Positions 15,968-24,603 of a stretch of 64,000 nt of DNA are shown piece after piece. Made by a program: the position numbers and the translations under genes. Source of the DNA: Solidesulfovibrio carbinolicus (lineage in GTDB: Bacteria; Desulfobacterota; Desulfovibrionia; Desulfovibrionales; Desulfovibrionaceae); NCBI RefSeq assembly GCF_004135975.1, contig NZ_CP026538.1, positions 4,154,001 through 4,218,000 of the forward strand, written 5' to 3'. The notes beneath the pieces are model-generated. The model saw only the letters and a program-made list of their open reading frames with translations. It did no database searches and had not been told where the DNA came from. Every line of letters starts with the position of its first letter. Positions within the stretch are counted from its first letter, which is position 1.

Positions 15968-17335
15968 ATGTCCAATGCCGTCAAACTGCGGGCCGAACAA
16001 ATGACCCGCCGCTACGAACGCATCGTGACCGACTATTTCGCCGAAGGCGGACTGGCCGTCCTTTGCACCGACGACGAAAGCTTCGTGCGCCAGCTCAAAT
16101 ACGCCCTGGGCGCCCTGCGCGTGGACGTCAAGACCGTGCTGCGCGAGGTGGCCGACTACGACGACGTGGCCACCCTGGCCGCCAAGACCGCCGATCGGCT
16201 GCCCGTCCCCTTGCTGGTCTTTCTGGAGCGCCGACTGCGCCAAACGGCTTGCTTAAAGACCGTGCGCACGCTGAAAAGCCTTTACGGCGACAAGATCAGG
16301 CTCGTCGTCACCACGGTGGAGCTTTCCCGGGACGAACTGGTGCTCACCCACGAGGTCGGGGCCGACAGCTGCATCACCAAACCCATCTCGGCCAACGCCC
16401 TGATGGAAAAATGCGCTTTTGCCGTGCGCCCCAACAACCAGCTCGGGGTGCTGTTCGACCGGGCCGCCGCCCTGCTGGCCGCCGGCGACCTGGATCAGGC
16501 CGCACGGGTGGCGGCCAAGGCCTTCGAGATCAAGCCCGACAGCTTAAAAGCCCACCTGCTCCTGGGCGACGTGGCCCTGGCCAAGGGCGACCACGCCCAG
16601 GCCGAAAGCCATTACAAGGACGCGGCCCGGGCCGAGAAGCTCTATATCGAACCCCTCAAGCGCTTGGTCGAGGTCTACGCGCAGACCGGCGACGACGCCA
16701 AGCGTCTGGCCTGCCTGACCCGCCTGGACGAGCTGTCGCCGCTGAATTTCGAGCGCAAGGCGGTCATCGGCGAGGCCTACCTGGACCTGGGCGAGGGCGA
16801 CAAGGCCCGGGCCTTTTTCGAGGAAGCCCGCAAGGCGGTGGGCAAGGTCGCCTCGGACATGGTCAGCGAGGCCCTTATGGAAATGGCCAAGCGCATCGGC
16901 GAACGCGACCAGGAAACGGCCCTGCGCTTCGTCACCGAGGCCATTGAGGCCAAAGGCGAAGCCCTTGGCCCCAAGGATCTGTGGATGTTCAACAACCGGG
17001 GCATCCTGCTGCGCCGCCAGGGCAACTGGCGCGAGGCCGCGGAGAACTATCGCAAGGCCCTGTCCATCGCCCCGTCCGACGCCGGCCTGCGCTACAACCT
17101 CGGCGTGGCCCATGCCGAGGGCAAGGACTACTATACCGCCCTGACCCACTTCGAGGAGGCCCTCAAGCTCGATCCCGACCTCATCCTCCAAGGGCCCACC
17201 GTGGGCTACAACATCGCCACGGCCTACCACCGGTGCCGCGATCTGCCCGCTGCCCGGGAATTTTTGGCCCAGACCCTCAAGCGCCACCCAGGCTACGAAC
17301 CGGCCAGGCGCCTGCTGGCCCACCTGGGCCAATGA
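15968..17335 (+). CDS. CheY-like domain plus TPR protein (455 aa)
   Basis: The ATG at 15968 is preferred over TTG 15962 because AAGGA (15954-15958) is better spaced. Residues about 25-140 resemble a receiver fold (LAVLCTDDESFVRQLKYAL ... GADSCITKPISANALMEK, with the conserved Lys-Pro near the end). The phospho-acceptor position reads LLVFLERRL with no Asp, so it is probably a pseudo-receiver. Residues about 150-450 are at least seven TPR units (for example AENYRKALSIAPSDAGLRYNLG). It ends the regulator part of the cluster and overlaps the SPOR gene as ATGA. Confidence 0.8.
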   Translation: MSNAVKLRAEQMTRRYERIVTDYFAEGGLAVLCTDDESFVRQLKYALGALRVDVKTVLREVADYDDVATLAAKTADRLPVPLLVFLERRLRQTACLKTVRTLKSLYGDKIRLVVTTVELSRDELVLTHEVGADSCITKPISANALMEKCAFAVRPNNQLGVLFDRAAALLAAGDLDQAARVAAKAFEIKPDSLKAHLLLGDVALAKGDHAQAESHYKDAARAEKLYIEPLKRLVEVYAQTGDDAKRLACLTRLDELSPLNFERKAVIGEAYLDLGEGDKARAFFEEARKAVGKVASDMVSEALMEMAKRIGERDQETALRFVTEAIEAKGEALGPKDLWMFNNRGILLRRQGNWREAAENYRKALSIAPSDAGLRYNLGVAHAEGKDYYTALTHFEEALKLDPDLILQGPTVGYNIATAYHRCRDLPAAREFLAQTLKRHPGYEPARRLLAHLGQ

Positions 17336-18354
17336 CGGCCGCCGCGACGTCGCCCCGCGCCATGTCCATGCGTCCCCTCGCCTGCCTGCTGGCGGCCTTG
17401 TTCCTGGGCCTGTCGTCCGGCTACGCCCGGGCCGGGACCGACGCCTCCCCGGCCGTGACCGCCCTGGTGTGCGGGGCGCTTCTCCGGGACCCCGCCCCGG
17501 GCGAGGGCTGGCCAACGGCCAGGGATGTGCGCCCGGGCGAGGCCGTGGGCGCGGCGGACCGGGGCCTTGGCTGCCGCTTCGTCGTGTCCGGCGAGGCGGG
17601 GCAAACTTCGGTCGTTGTGGCCGTGCGGCTGACGCGGCCGCTGCCCGAAGGCGGGACGGCCCAGGACGTCTGGCAGACGGCGGCCCGGCCGGGAGAACCG
17701 GCCGTGGCCGCCTACGCCCTGGCTGCCGAGCTGCCCGTGGCCGCCGGGGAGTGGACGCTGACCCTGACCCCGCCGGGCGGCCAGCCGGCCGTGGCCCGCT
17801 TCCAGGTGGCCGGCCGGCCGGCCGAGGCTGCCGTCTCGCCGCCGACCGCCATGCCAACGGCCCCAGGGGCCAAGGCGGCGGGCAAAGCCGCTGCCGCCGC
17901 GCCGCGCCCCGAACCCGCGCCCCAGAACCCTCCGGCAGCCCCGCAGGCGGCCCCGGCCCTTCCCGCCCTGGCGGCCGCGCCCGTCGCACCGGCCGGCCAG
18001 GCCAACGCCTCGGCCCCGCCGGCCCCCGGGCCGGCCAAGGCCGAACCGCGCCCAAAAGTCCCGCCGCCTTCCAAGGCCGAACCGGCGGCCGGCTATCTGG
18101 CCCTGCAAACCGGCCTTTTTGCCGAGGCGGACAATGCCGCCGCCCAGGCGGCCAAACTCCGGACCCGGGGCTTGCCGGCCTGCCTGGCCGTGTCGGACAA
18201 GGACGGCAAACGCCGCTACCGGGTGCTGGCCGGCCGCTTCGGCGACCGACGGGCCGCCGCCGCCGCCCGGGCCGAAGTCATGGCCGTCACGGGCGTGGCC
18301 CCCATCATCACGCCCGTGGCGGCCGGCGACATTCCCGGGCTGCGGTGTCGGTAG
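17332..18354 (+). CDS. Secreted SPOR-domain protein
   Basis: 340 residues from the ATG that overlaps the preceding stop (ATGA); ATGs at 17362 and 17368 are alternatives nearer the signal peptide. SMRPLACLLAALFLGLSS then YARA is a signal peptide. A globular ~130-residue part is followed by an Ala/Pro-rich linker (about residues 175-255). The C-terminal ~75 residues are a SPOR domain (YLALQTGLFAEADNAAAQ ... KRRYRVLAGRFGDRRAA), which binds glycan-only peptidoglycan strands in known members. It probably acts in the periplasm at the cell wall. Confidence 0.8.
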   Translation: MTAAATSPRAMSMRPLACLLAALFLGLSSGYARAGTDASPAVTALVCGALLRDPAPGEGWPTARDVRPGEAVGAADRGLGCRFVVSGEAGQTSVVVAVRLTRPLPEGGTAQDVWQTAARPGEPAVAAYALAAELPVAAGEWTLTLTPPGGQPAVARFQVAGRPAEAAVSPPTAMPTAPGAKAAGKAAAAAPRPEPAPQNPPAAPQAAPALPALAAAPVAPAGQANASAPPAPGPAKAEPRPKVPPPSKAEPAAGYLALQTGLFAEADNAAAQAAKLRTRGLPACLAVSDKDGKRRYRVLAGRFGDRRAAAAARAEVMAVTGVAPIITPVAAGDIPGLRCR

Positions 18355-18365
18355 GGAGGCAAGAC

Positions 18366-19283
18366 ATGTCCGTGCCCGCCGCCCTGGCCGTATCCTTCGT
18401 GGTGGACGCCCAGCCGAAATTCCGTCTCCAGGCGTTCAATCTGCTGGCCACCCTGCTCGGCTCGGGCACCGTTTTGCCCCAGGCCGTCCAGGTGCATCTG
18501 GTGGGCGAGCATCCCCCGGACTTTGTCCGTTTCCTGGCCGGCCTGGGCGTGGTCGTCGTCCCGACCAAACCCTACGGCGCGGCCGCCTCGCCCTATTGCA
18601 ACAAGCTGACGCAGCTGCGCTCCAAGGCCCTGGCCGGGGCGGACCACGTGGCCCTGCTTGACGCCGACGTGGCCGTGACCGGGGATCTTTCCCTGGAGCT
18701 GCCCGGACCGGGGGCGCGGGGCAAGATCGTGGACACGGCCGCGCCGCCCCTGCCGCTGTTGCGCGCCCTGCTGCGGGCGGCCGGCCTGCCCCGGGACGCG
18801 GCCACGGCCACGGCCGGGTTTGGCCCGGGCCAGACCCTGGCCGCCAATTTAAACGGCGGGGTGACGCTTTTTGACCGCGAAACCCTGGCCGCCGTGGGAC
18901 CGCGCTGGCTCAAGTGGACCCATTTCACCTTGGAAAACGCCCGGCTTCTTGGCCCTTACGCCAAACACGCCGACCAGGTCGGCCTGGCCCTGGCCCTGAT
19001 CGACCTGGGCCTGCCCCCGGGCCACCTGCCCGACCGGCTCAATTTCCCCACCCATCTGCGCCCGGCCAGCTACCGCCCGGAGCACGACCAGGACGCGGCC
19101 ATCCTCCACTACCACCATCGTCTGGACGACGACGGCTGCCTGACCCCTCTCGGCCTGCCCCGCATCGACGCCGCCCAGGCCCGGGCCAACGCCCTGATCC
19201 GGGATTTCCAGCTCCGCCATGGCCACAAGGCCGGCCTGGAGGCCCTTTTGGCCCACTGGCGGCGCAGCTGTTTCCGGCCCTGA
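18366..19283 (+). CDS. GT-A-type glycosyltransferase upstream of flagellin
   Basis: 305 residues; GGGAGG lies just before the ATG. The N-terminal VSFVVDAQPKFRLQAFNLL followed by HVALLDADVAVTGD (about residues 92-105, DxD metal/nucleotide-sugar site) and later LNGGVTLFDRETL (about 160-172) and HADQVGLALAL match retaining GT-A enzymes of the GT8/nucleotide-diphospho-sugar transferase type. No signal peptide. Its place immediately before the flagellin gene, with a second glycosyltransferase after fliS, suggests flagellin glycosylation (inference). Confidence 0.7.
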   Translation: MSVPAALAVSFVVDAQPKFRLQAFNLLATLLGSGTVLPQAVQVHLVGEHPPDFVRFLAGLGVVVVPTKPYGAAASPYCNKLTQLRSKALAGADHVALLDADVAVTGDLSLELPGPGARGKIVDTAAPPLPLLRALLRAAGLPRDAATATAGFGPGQTLAANLNGGVTLFDRETLAAVGPRWLKWTHFTLENARLLGPYAKHADQVGLALALIDLGLPPGHLPDRLNFPTHLRPASYRPEHDQDAAILHYHHRLDDDGCLTPLGLPRIDAAQARANALIRDFQLRHGHKAGLEALLAHWRRSCFRP

Positions 19284-19313
19284 CGCGGCAACCTCTCCCC
19301 AAATCCTTCCCCG

Positions 19314-19335
19314 CCGGCCCAAGCCGGTTTTTTTT
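19314..19335 (+). terminator. Short terminator after the glycosyltransferase
   Basis: CCGGC (19314-19318) pairs with GCCGG (19323-19327) around CCAA and is followed by eight T. The stem is short but the layout is canonical; it isolates the flagellin transcript from the signalling cluster. Confidence 0.7.
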
Positions 19336-19358
19336 GTCGCTTCGCCCGAAGCCCGGCC

Positions 19359-19386
19359 TAAAGAACGCGTTTAACGGCGTCGATAA
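19359..19386 (+). promoter_or_regulatory. Sigma-28 (FliA) promoter candidate for flagellin
   Basis: TAAA at 19359-19362, 16 bases, then GTCGATAA at 19379-19386, against the enterobacterial consensus TAAA-N15-GCCGATAA (one mismatch, spacer one base long). It lies about 100 bases ahead of the flagellin start and after a terminator. Confidence 0.7.
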
Positions 19387-19404
19387 TGAAGACAAAGAGG
19401 CACA

Positions 19405-19478
19405 ATCCGCCACCCAGGCCGAAGGCCCACGGCCGGCGGATCACACAAGGGCAAGGACGCCCGTCGCATTCAAGGAGG
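19405..19478 (+). promoter_or_regulatory. Structured flagellin leader with possible CsrA sites
   Basis: ATCCGCC (19405-19411) pairs with GGCGGAT (19435-19441). A second hairpin GGGC-AAGGAC-GCCC (19449-19462) displays GGA in its loop, and the ribosome site CAAGGAGG (19471-19478) supplies another GGA. A loop GGA plus a GGA in the Shine-Dalgarno is the arrangement bound by CsrA in flagellin mRNAs of other bacteria. Confidence 0.45.
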
Positions 19479-19486
19479 AAACAACC

Positions 19487-20380
19487 ATGGCTCTTACCAT
19501 CAACAGCAATCTGATGGCCGCCAACGCGGCCCGCAACCTGTCCAACTCGTATTCCGCCCTGGCCACCTCGACCCAGCGCCTGTCTTCGGGGCTTCGCATC
19601 AACAGCGCCGCCGACGACGCCGCCGGCCTGGCCATTCGCGAGCTCATGCGCGCGGACATCGCTTCCATCAATCAGGGCGTGCGCAACGCCAACGACGCCA
19701 TTTCCATGATCCAGACGGCGGACGGCGCGCTCCAGGTCATCGACGAAAAGCTCATCCGCATGAAGGAACTGGCCGAACAGGCCTCCACCGGCACCTACAC
19801 CTCGGACCAGCGCCTCATCATTGACTCGGAATACCAGGCCATGGCCTCGGAAATCACCCGAATCGCCAACGCCACGGACTTCAACGGCATCTATCTGCTC
19901 AACGGCAACCTGTCCGGCACGACCCACAGCGGCGCCGGCATCAATTCCAGCGGCAAGCTCAAGGTGCACTTCGGGTCCGGCAACGAATCCTCGGAAGACT
20001 ACTACTACGTCCAGATCGGCACTTCCACCGCCTCGGCCCTGGGTCTGGGCATCGGCGCCGCCTCGGGCAACGACGGGCGCAGCATCTCCACCCAGCAAAT
20101 GGCCCAGAAGGCCCTGGAAGCCATCAACGACGCCATCGTGTCCAAGGACAAGATCCGCGCCAACCTGGGCGCCCTGCAAAACCGTCTGGAGAACACCATC
20201 TCCAATCTGCAGATCCAGTCCGAAAACCTCCAGGCCGCCGAATCGCAGATCTCCGACGTGGACGTGGCCACGGAAATGACCCAGTTCGTGCGCAACCAGA
20301 TTCTCACCCAGTCGGCGGTGGCCATGCTGTCCCAGGCCAACTCCATGCCTCGGATGGCCATGCAGCTCATCGGCGGCTAA
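19487..20380 (+). CDS. fliC: Flagellin
   Basis: 297 residues. The N-terminal MALTINSNLMAANAARNL followed by LSSGLRINSAADDAAGLAI is the conserved D0/D1 helix of flagellin. The C-terminal LGALQNRLENTISNL ... AAESQISDVDVATEM ... QANSMPRMAMQLIGG is the matching D1/D0 end. The central variable region (about residues 145-190) is very short, so the filament subunit is compact. A strong AAGGAGG precedes the ATG. It has its own sigma-28-type promoter and a hairpin after it. The protein is exported by the flagellar type III system and chaperoned by FliS. Confidence 0.95.
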   Translation: MALTINSNLMAANAARNLSNSYSALATSTQRLSSGLRINSAADDAAGLAIRELMRADIASINQGVRNANDAISMIQTADGALQVIDEKLIRMKELAEQASTGTYTSDQRLIIDSEYQAMASEITRIANATDFNGIYLLNGNLSGTTHSGAGINSSGKLKVHFGSGNESSEDYYYVQIGTSTASALGLGIGAASGNDGRSISTQQMAQKALEAINDAIVSKDKIRANLGALQNRLENTISNLQIQSENLQAAESQISDVDVATEMTQFVRNQILTQSAVAMLSQANSMPRMAMQLIGG

Positions 20381-20395
20381 TAATCGACGCTTTCG

Positions 20396-20420
20396 GCCGG
20401 ACCGCCCCGGGCGGTCCGGC
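20396..20420 (+). terminator. Hairpin after flagellin
   Basis: GCCGGACCGCC (20396-20406) pairs perfectly with GGCGGTCCGGC (20410-20420), 11 bp with a 3-base loop. No T-run follows. It may stabilise the flagellin mRNA 3' end or terminate weakly ahead of the fliD promoter. Confidence 0.6.
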
Positions 20421-20429
20421 CCCTCGCAG

Positions 20430-20447
20430 TTGGCATCCGCCTTGCTT
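20430..20447 (+). promoter_or_regulatory. Sigma-54 promoter candidate for fliD-fliS
   Basis: TTGGCATCCGCCTTGCTT contains GG and GC separated by exactly ten bases, as in the sigma-54 -24/-12 consensus TGGCAC-N5-TTGCW. It sits about 50 bases upstream of the fliD start and 10 bases after the flagellin hairpin. Confidence 0.75.
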
Positions 20448-20499
20448 CTGACGTGACGAAGTCCTGCCGCCAGGAATTTTTTGCCGCCGGGGGAGCACC

Positions 20500-22191
20500 A
20501 TGTCGAACACCGTCAGCAGTTATTCACCGATCACCACCTCGGGGCAGATCACCTATTCGGGCCTGGGCAACGGCACGGATTTCGATTCGATGATCAAAAA
20601 GCTCGTCCAAGTCGAGCAATCACGAATCACGAGCCTGCAGACCTGGAAAAAATCCTGGACCGACAAGCAAGCCGCCTTCCAGGAACTCAACACCCAGATG
20701 CTGACCCTCAAGACCACCCTTGAGGAAATGGACAGCATGGACGAGTTCATGACCAAGACGGTGGATTCCTCGAATTCCACCGTGCTCTCGGCCGTGGCCG
20801 GGGCCGGGGCGGAAAACGGTTCCCACGAGGTCGTGGTCAACCGCCTGGCCACGGCCAAGGCCATGGTCACCACCACCGGCTACGCCAGCGCCTCGACGGA
20901 CATCAATCCTTCAAGCTCCGACGCCGTGTTTGCCTACACCTATAAAGGCACGACCTACACCAACACCATCGGCGACAACGCCACCCTTACCGACCTGGTC
21001 AGCATCATCAACAACGACCCGGGCAACCCCGGGGTCAAGGCCAGCGTTTCCTACGACGGTTCCCAGTATTACCTGCAGCTGCGCGGCATGGACACCGGCT
21101 CCACGGCGAGCCTGGTCATCGCCAGCAACTCGACGCTGTCCGGCTTCGGCAACAGCGATTTCAGCACCATCACCTCCAACGCCAGTGCCCAGCTCAAGCT
21201 CGACGGCTGGCCAACCGCCTCAGGCTCCTGGATCACCCGGGAATCCAACACCGTCACGGATCTTATCCCCGGCCTGACCATGACGCTCAAAAGCACCGGG
21301 TCTTCCACCGTGGTCACCACCACGGACACCGACGCCATCAAGGAAAAAATCGAGACCTTCGTTGAGCAGGTCAACCTCGTGCGCACGAAGATCCGGGAGA
21401 TCAGCAAGGTGGATTCCACCACCAAGCAGGCTTCGCTGCTCACCGGCAACTACGGCATCCAGCTCATCGACACCAATCTCAAGAGCGCCGTGGCCGGGCT
21501 TGGCGTAGGCTTCGACTACGATCAGGACAAGTATTCCACCCTGTCCCAGCTGGGCATTCTCACCGACGCCCAGCAAGGATCGACCACCGAAGGCTTGCTC
21601 GTCATCGACGACGACGTCCTCGACGCCGTCCTGTCCTCCAACGCCGACGCAGTCGGCCAGCTCTTTGCCGCCCAGTACGTAGGCCGCACCAGTTCTTCCG
21701 AATTTTCCATTTCCTCCTACATCAAGAACACCACCAAGAACGGCACCTACCAGCTCTCCTACACCACGGACGCCAGCGGCAAGATCACCGCCGCCACGAT
21801 AAACGGCCACGCCGCGATGTTTAACAGCAACTCCAACCTCATCACCGGCGCCCACGGCTATGACGAAGCCGGCATGGTCATCCGGGTGGTGGACACCACC
21901 CCCGGAACCCACACCGGCGAAGTCGCCCTCAAGCAGGGCAAGGCCGGGCAATTAAGCGACTTGCTCGGGGAGCTGACCGACAGCCAGGACGGGCCCCTGC
22001 ACATTCTCGACGACAACTACGACGACATCACCGCCATGATCGATGAAAAGATCGCCTACGAACAGCGGCGAATATCGACCTATGCCAGCAACTTGCGAAA
22101 GCGGTTCGCCAAGGTCGATTCCATGCTCGGCACCTACGACAAGATGCAAAGCCAACTTGAGTCGCAAATCAAGCAGCTCTCTTCAGATTAA
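20500..22191 (+). CDS. fliD: Flagellar cap protein FliD (hook-associated protein 2)
   Basis: 563 residues. N-terminal FliD domain: ITYSGLGNGTDFDSMIKKLVQVEQSRI (about residues 17-43, 'gl.sGlD...mi..lm..e..pi') followed by a coiled-coil and the KTTLEEMDSMDEF segment. The C-terminal part shows the typical FliD end: LGILTDAQQGSTTEGLLVIDD, then KIAYEQRRISTYASNLRKRFAKVDSMLGTYDKM. It caps the filament tip and promotes flagellin polymerisation. Located between flagellin and fliS with its own sigma-54-type promoter. Confidence 0.95.
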   Translation: MSNTVSSYSPITTSGQITYSGLGNGTDFDSMIKKLVQVEQSRITSLQTWKKSWTDKQAAFQELNTQMLTLKTTLEEMDSMDEFMTKTVDSSNSTVLSAVAGAGAENGSHEVVVNRLATAKAMVTTTGYASASTDINPSSSDAVFAYTYKGTTYTNTIGDNATLTDLVSIINNDPGNPGVKASVSYDGSQYYLQLRGMDTGSTASLVIASNSTLSGFGNSDFSTITSNASAQLKLDGWPTASGSWITRESNTVTDLIPGLTMTLKSTGSSTVVTTTDTDAIKEKIETFVEQVNLVRTKIREISKVDSTTKQASLLTGNYGIQLIDTNLKSAVAGLGVGFDYDQDKYSTLSQLGILTDAQQGSTTEGLLVIDDDVLDAVLSSNADAVGQLFAAQYVGRTSSSEFSISSYIKNTTKNGTYQLSYTTDASGKITAATINGHAAMFNSNSNLITGAHGYDEAGMVIRVVDTTPGTHTGEVALKQGKAGQLSDLLGELTDSQDGPLHILDDNYDDITAMIDEKIAYEQRRISTYASNLRKRFAKVDSMLGTYDKMQSQLESQIKQLSSD

Positions 22192-22230
22192 TTCGTTCCT
22201 GCCGATAAGCATGCAAAGGGAGAGAGCTCC

Positions 22231-22986
22231 ATGCAAAACGCCGTCAAGAATTACCTCCAGACCCAGGTGTCCACCACCACCCAGGGCGACCTCGTCATCA
22301 TGCTCTACGACGCGGCCCTCAAGTTCCTGCACCAAGCCAAGGAACGCATCGCCGAAAAAAACTATGCTCAAAAGGGCATCCTCATCTCCAAGGCCCTGGA
22401 CATCCTGTCCGAGCTGCAAGGGTCGCTTAACGTCAACAAGGGCGGGGACTTGGCCGAACGACTGCAAAAGCTCTACTTCTTTTGCAGTTCCCGCCTGCTC
22501 ACCGCCAACCTCAAGATGGACGCGACCAAGATCGACGAGGTGGTGGGCATCTTGACCGGCCTGCGCGAAGCCTTTGTCGAGGCCAACTCCATGGTGGCCA
22601 CCAAGGCCGTGCCGTCCGAGGCGACCCAGAATACCCGGATAGGCGTCACGGCCGCGCCTCTTGGCCGCAACCACCTCGGCGCGGTCATGGCCGGCGCGTC
22701 CTTGCCGCACCCCGGCCTGACGACGCGGCCCATGGCCCCGGTCCGGCCGGCCGCTCCCACCTCCGCCGTCGCCGTCGCGGCGGCCGTGACGACGCCATCG
22801 GCCGCGCCCACGCGCCCCGAAGTGCCCGTGGCCTCGGCCACGCCGCCCGCGGCCGCAACCGTCGAAGCCGAAACCGACCAGGAAGCCGCCCAAAGCGCCC
22901 CAGTCGTCATCGACACGCCCCGGCCAACCATCTCCCCGGTGCGCCGGGCCATGGCCGCCTATTCCCAGGGACGCGCCACGGGATAG
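22231..22986 (+). CDS. fliS: Flagellin export chaperone FliS with long C-terminal extension
   Basis: 251 residues, against about 125-135 for usual FliS. Residues 1-125 are FliS: YLQTQVSTTTQGDLVIMLYDAALKFL, then NYAQKGILISKALDILSELQGSLN and LYFFCSSRLLTANLK. From about residue 130 a Pro/Ala/Thr-rich, apparently disordered tail follows, ending in a short basic segment (SPVRRAMAAYSQGRATG). FliS binds the flagellin C-terminus in the cytoplasm. The tail's job is unknown. Starts 39 bases after fliD, probably co-transcribed. Confidence 0.92.
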   Translation: MQNAVKNYLQTQVSTTTQGDLVIMLYDAALKFLHQAKERIAEKNYAQKGILISKALDILSELQGSLNVNKGGDLAERLQKLYFFCSSRLLTANLKMDATKIDEVVGILTGLREAFVEANSMVATKAVPSEATQNTRIGVTAAPLGRNHLGAVMAGASLPHPGLTTRPMAPVRPAAPTSAVAVAAAVTTPSAAPTRPEVPVASATPPAAATVEAETDQEAAQSAPVVIDTPRPTISPVRRAMAAYSQGRATG

Positions 22987-23256
22987 TATCGCGGCCGCGA
23001 AAAGCCTCCAGGACAATTCGCGGACAACAGACTCAACACACGAGTTTTTCTTAAAAATATATTGTTTAAGGGACGCGACCCGGGCGGCCCGGATCCGGCC
23101 TCGTGCCAAGGGCCTTTTGCCCGGCCGCTCCCGAGGGCGCTGGTGGCGGCTTGGACCGGATCAAGCCGCCGCCACGAGCCGTTTGGCCCAAATCCGGGAA
23201 CCGGGAACATGGCGTCCCGGGCTTGTCGGCGGGGCCACGCCACGCTAGCTTGGGCC
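22987..23256 (+). other. 270-base spacer after fliS with AT-rich island
   Basis: No convincing gene in this spacer. An AT-rich stretch at about 23045-23072 stands out in the GC-rich background. It contains CTTAAA (23050-23055) and TTTAAG (23065-23070) as an inverted repeat with a 9-base spacer that holds ATATAT. It may be a promoter or operator for the following glycosyltransferase gene. Confidence 0.4.
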
Positions 23257-24474
23257 ATGATCGCCGCCGCACCGCATCCGTTTTTCACCTACAGCGCCGA
23301 AGTGCTGGCCTGGCGGCTCGGCAGCGGTGAAGACGCCGCCTTGCCCCCGGCCGCCGCGCCCGAGACGACCACCGCCCGAGCCGCCCGCGTCCTGCGCGCC
23401 CTGGGCGGACGGCGACGCGTCGCCCTGCTTGGCCTTGGCAGCGGCGATCTGGCCGCCGCCCTGGCCGCCTCCCTGCCGGCCGGGGGCAGTCTGACCCTGG
23501 TCTGCCTGTCGCCGCAAACGGCCCGGCAAGGCCTGGCCACCGGCCGTTTTCCCTGGCTTGCCCCGGACAGCCCGGCCCAGCTCGTCGCCGACACTTCGGT
23601 CCAGGCCGTGTGCCATCTGCTGTGGGCCAACGGCCTGACCCCGGAAAACGCCCTGGTCACGGTGAATCCCGAACCGGCCGAGTCCGCCGAGGCCAAGGGC
23701 CTGGCCCTTGTGCGCCGGTTGCTGACCGCCGGGCGGCTCCTGCCCGATCCCACGCCGTCGCCGGCCGCACAACCGCTGCCGACCCTGGCTCTGCTGGCCC
23801 GGGCCGGCGAACCGGCCCTTGGCGATTTTTTTAAGGCCGCCCGGGGCCTGGCTGCCCGGGCGGTCATCCTCTGGGACGCCTGCGAGGTCCCGCCGGCCGC
23901 CGAAGCCGCCGCCGGCCTGGGCATTCCCGTGCGCCATCTGGCCCGGCCCCTGGGCAGAGATTTCGCGGCCCAGCGCAACGCCCTGCTGGCCGCCTGCCCG
24001 ACCGGCTGGGTGCTGTCCCTGGACCCCGACGAACGGCCCGGCCCCGGTTTCGCCGCCGCCGTCGCCAGGATCATGGCCTGCCCGGAAGCCGGAGCCGCCT
24101 ATTTCCCGCGCCTGACCCTCTATCCCGACCCCGGCCGGGCCAAGGTCGGCCACGGGCTGTGGCCGGACTGGCAACTGCGCCTTTTTCGCACCGACGCCAT
24201 GCCCGGACCGCGCTACGTCCGGCCCCTGCACGAACGCCTGGAAGGCCATCCCGGGGCCGCCGTCCTGGCCCTGGACGCCCCCATCCTCCACCACAACCGG
24301 CTTGTGGCCGACACCGCCGGCGTGGCCGACAAGCTCGAAGCCTTCAGCCGGGTGGCCGGCGCGGCCCGACACCGCTTAAACGCCGATTACCCGACCCTGC
24401 CCCTGGACTTTTTCACGTCCCTGGTCCCGGGCGACGACCCCGGCCGCTGCCTCCTGCTGCCCCCGGGCCTGTAA
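23257..24474 (+). CDS. Glycosyltransferase (GT2-like) with unassigned N-terminal domain
   Basis: 405 residues from ATG 23257 (an in-frame ATG at 23209 and the open frame back to 23062 make longer forms possible). The N-terminal ~200 residues resemble a Rossmann-type domain (RRRVALLGLGSGDLAAAL). From about residue 205, VILWDACEVP, then DFAAQRNALLAACPTGWVLSLDPDERPGP (DPDE in place of the usual D-A-D-E) and GPRYVRPLHERLEG with LDAPILHHNR match the GT2 family seen in SunS-like and lipopolysaccharide enzymes. Being next to fliS, it is a candidate flagellin glycosyltransferase. Confidence 0.7.
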   Translation: MIAAAPHPFFTYSAEVLAWRLGSGEDAALPPAAAPETTTARAARVLRALGGRRRVALLGLGSGDLAAALAASLPAGGSLTLVCLSPQTARQGLATGRFPWLAPDSPAQLVADTSVQAVCHLLWANGLTPENALVTVNPEPAESAEAKGLALVRRLLTAGRLLPDPTPSPAAQPLPTLALLARAGEPALGDFFKAARGLAARAVILWDACEVPPAAEAAAGLGIPVRHLARPLGRDFAAQRNALLAACPTGWVLSLDPDERPGPGFAAAVARIMACPEAGAAYFPRLTLYPDPGRAKVGHGLWPDWQLRLFRTDAMPGPRYVRPLHERLEGHPGAAVLALDAPILHHNRLVADTAGVADKLEAFSRVAGAARHRLNADYPTLPLDFFTSLVPGDDPGRCLLLPPGL

Positions 24475-24603
24475 CCGCGCCCCGAAACCCCCGCGTCCGG
24501 GCAAGGCCTGGCCGAGGTTGCCTTGGCGGCTTGGAGAAGCTACACTAGGTCTTGTCCATGCAGGCCCTGCCACAGCGCGCCGGGCGTTTCGCGAAGGTAC
24601 ATG

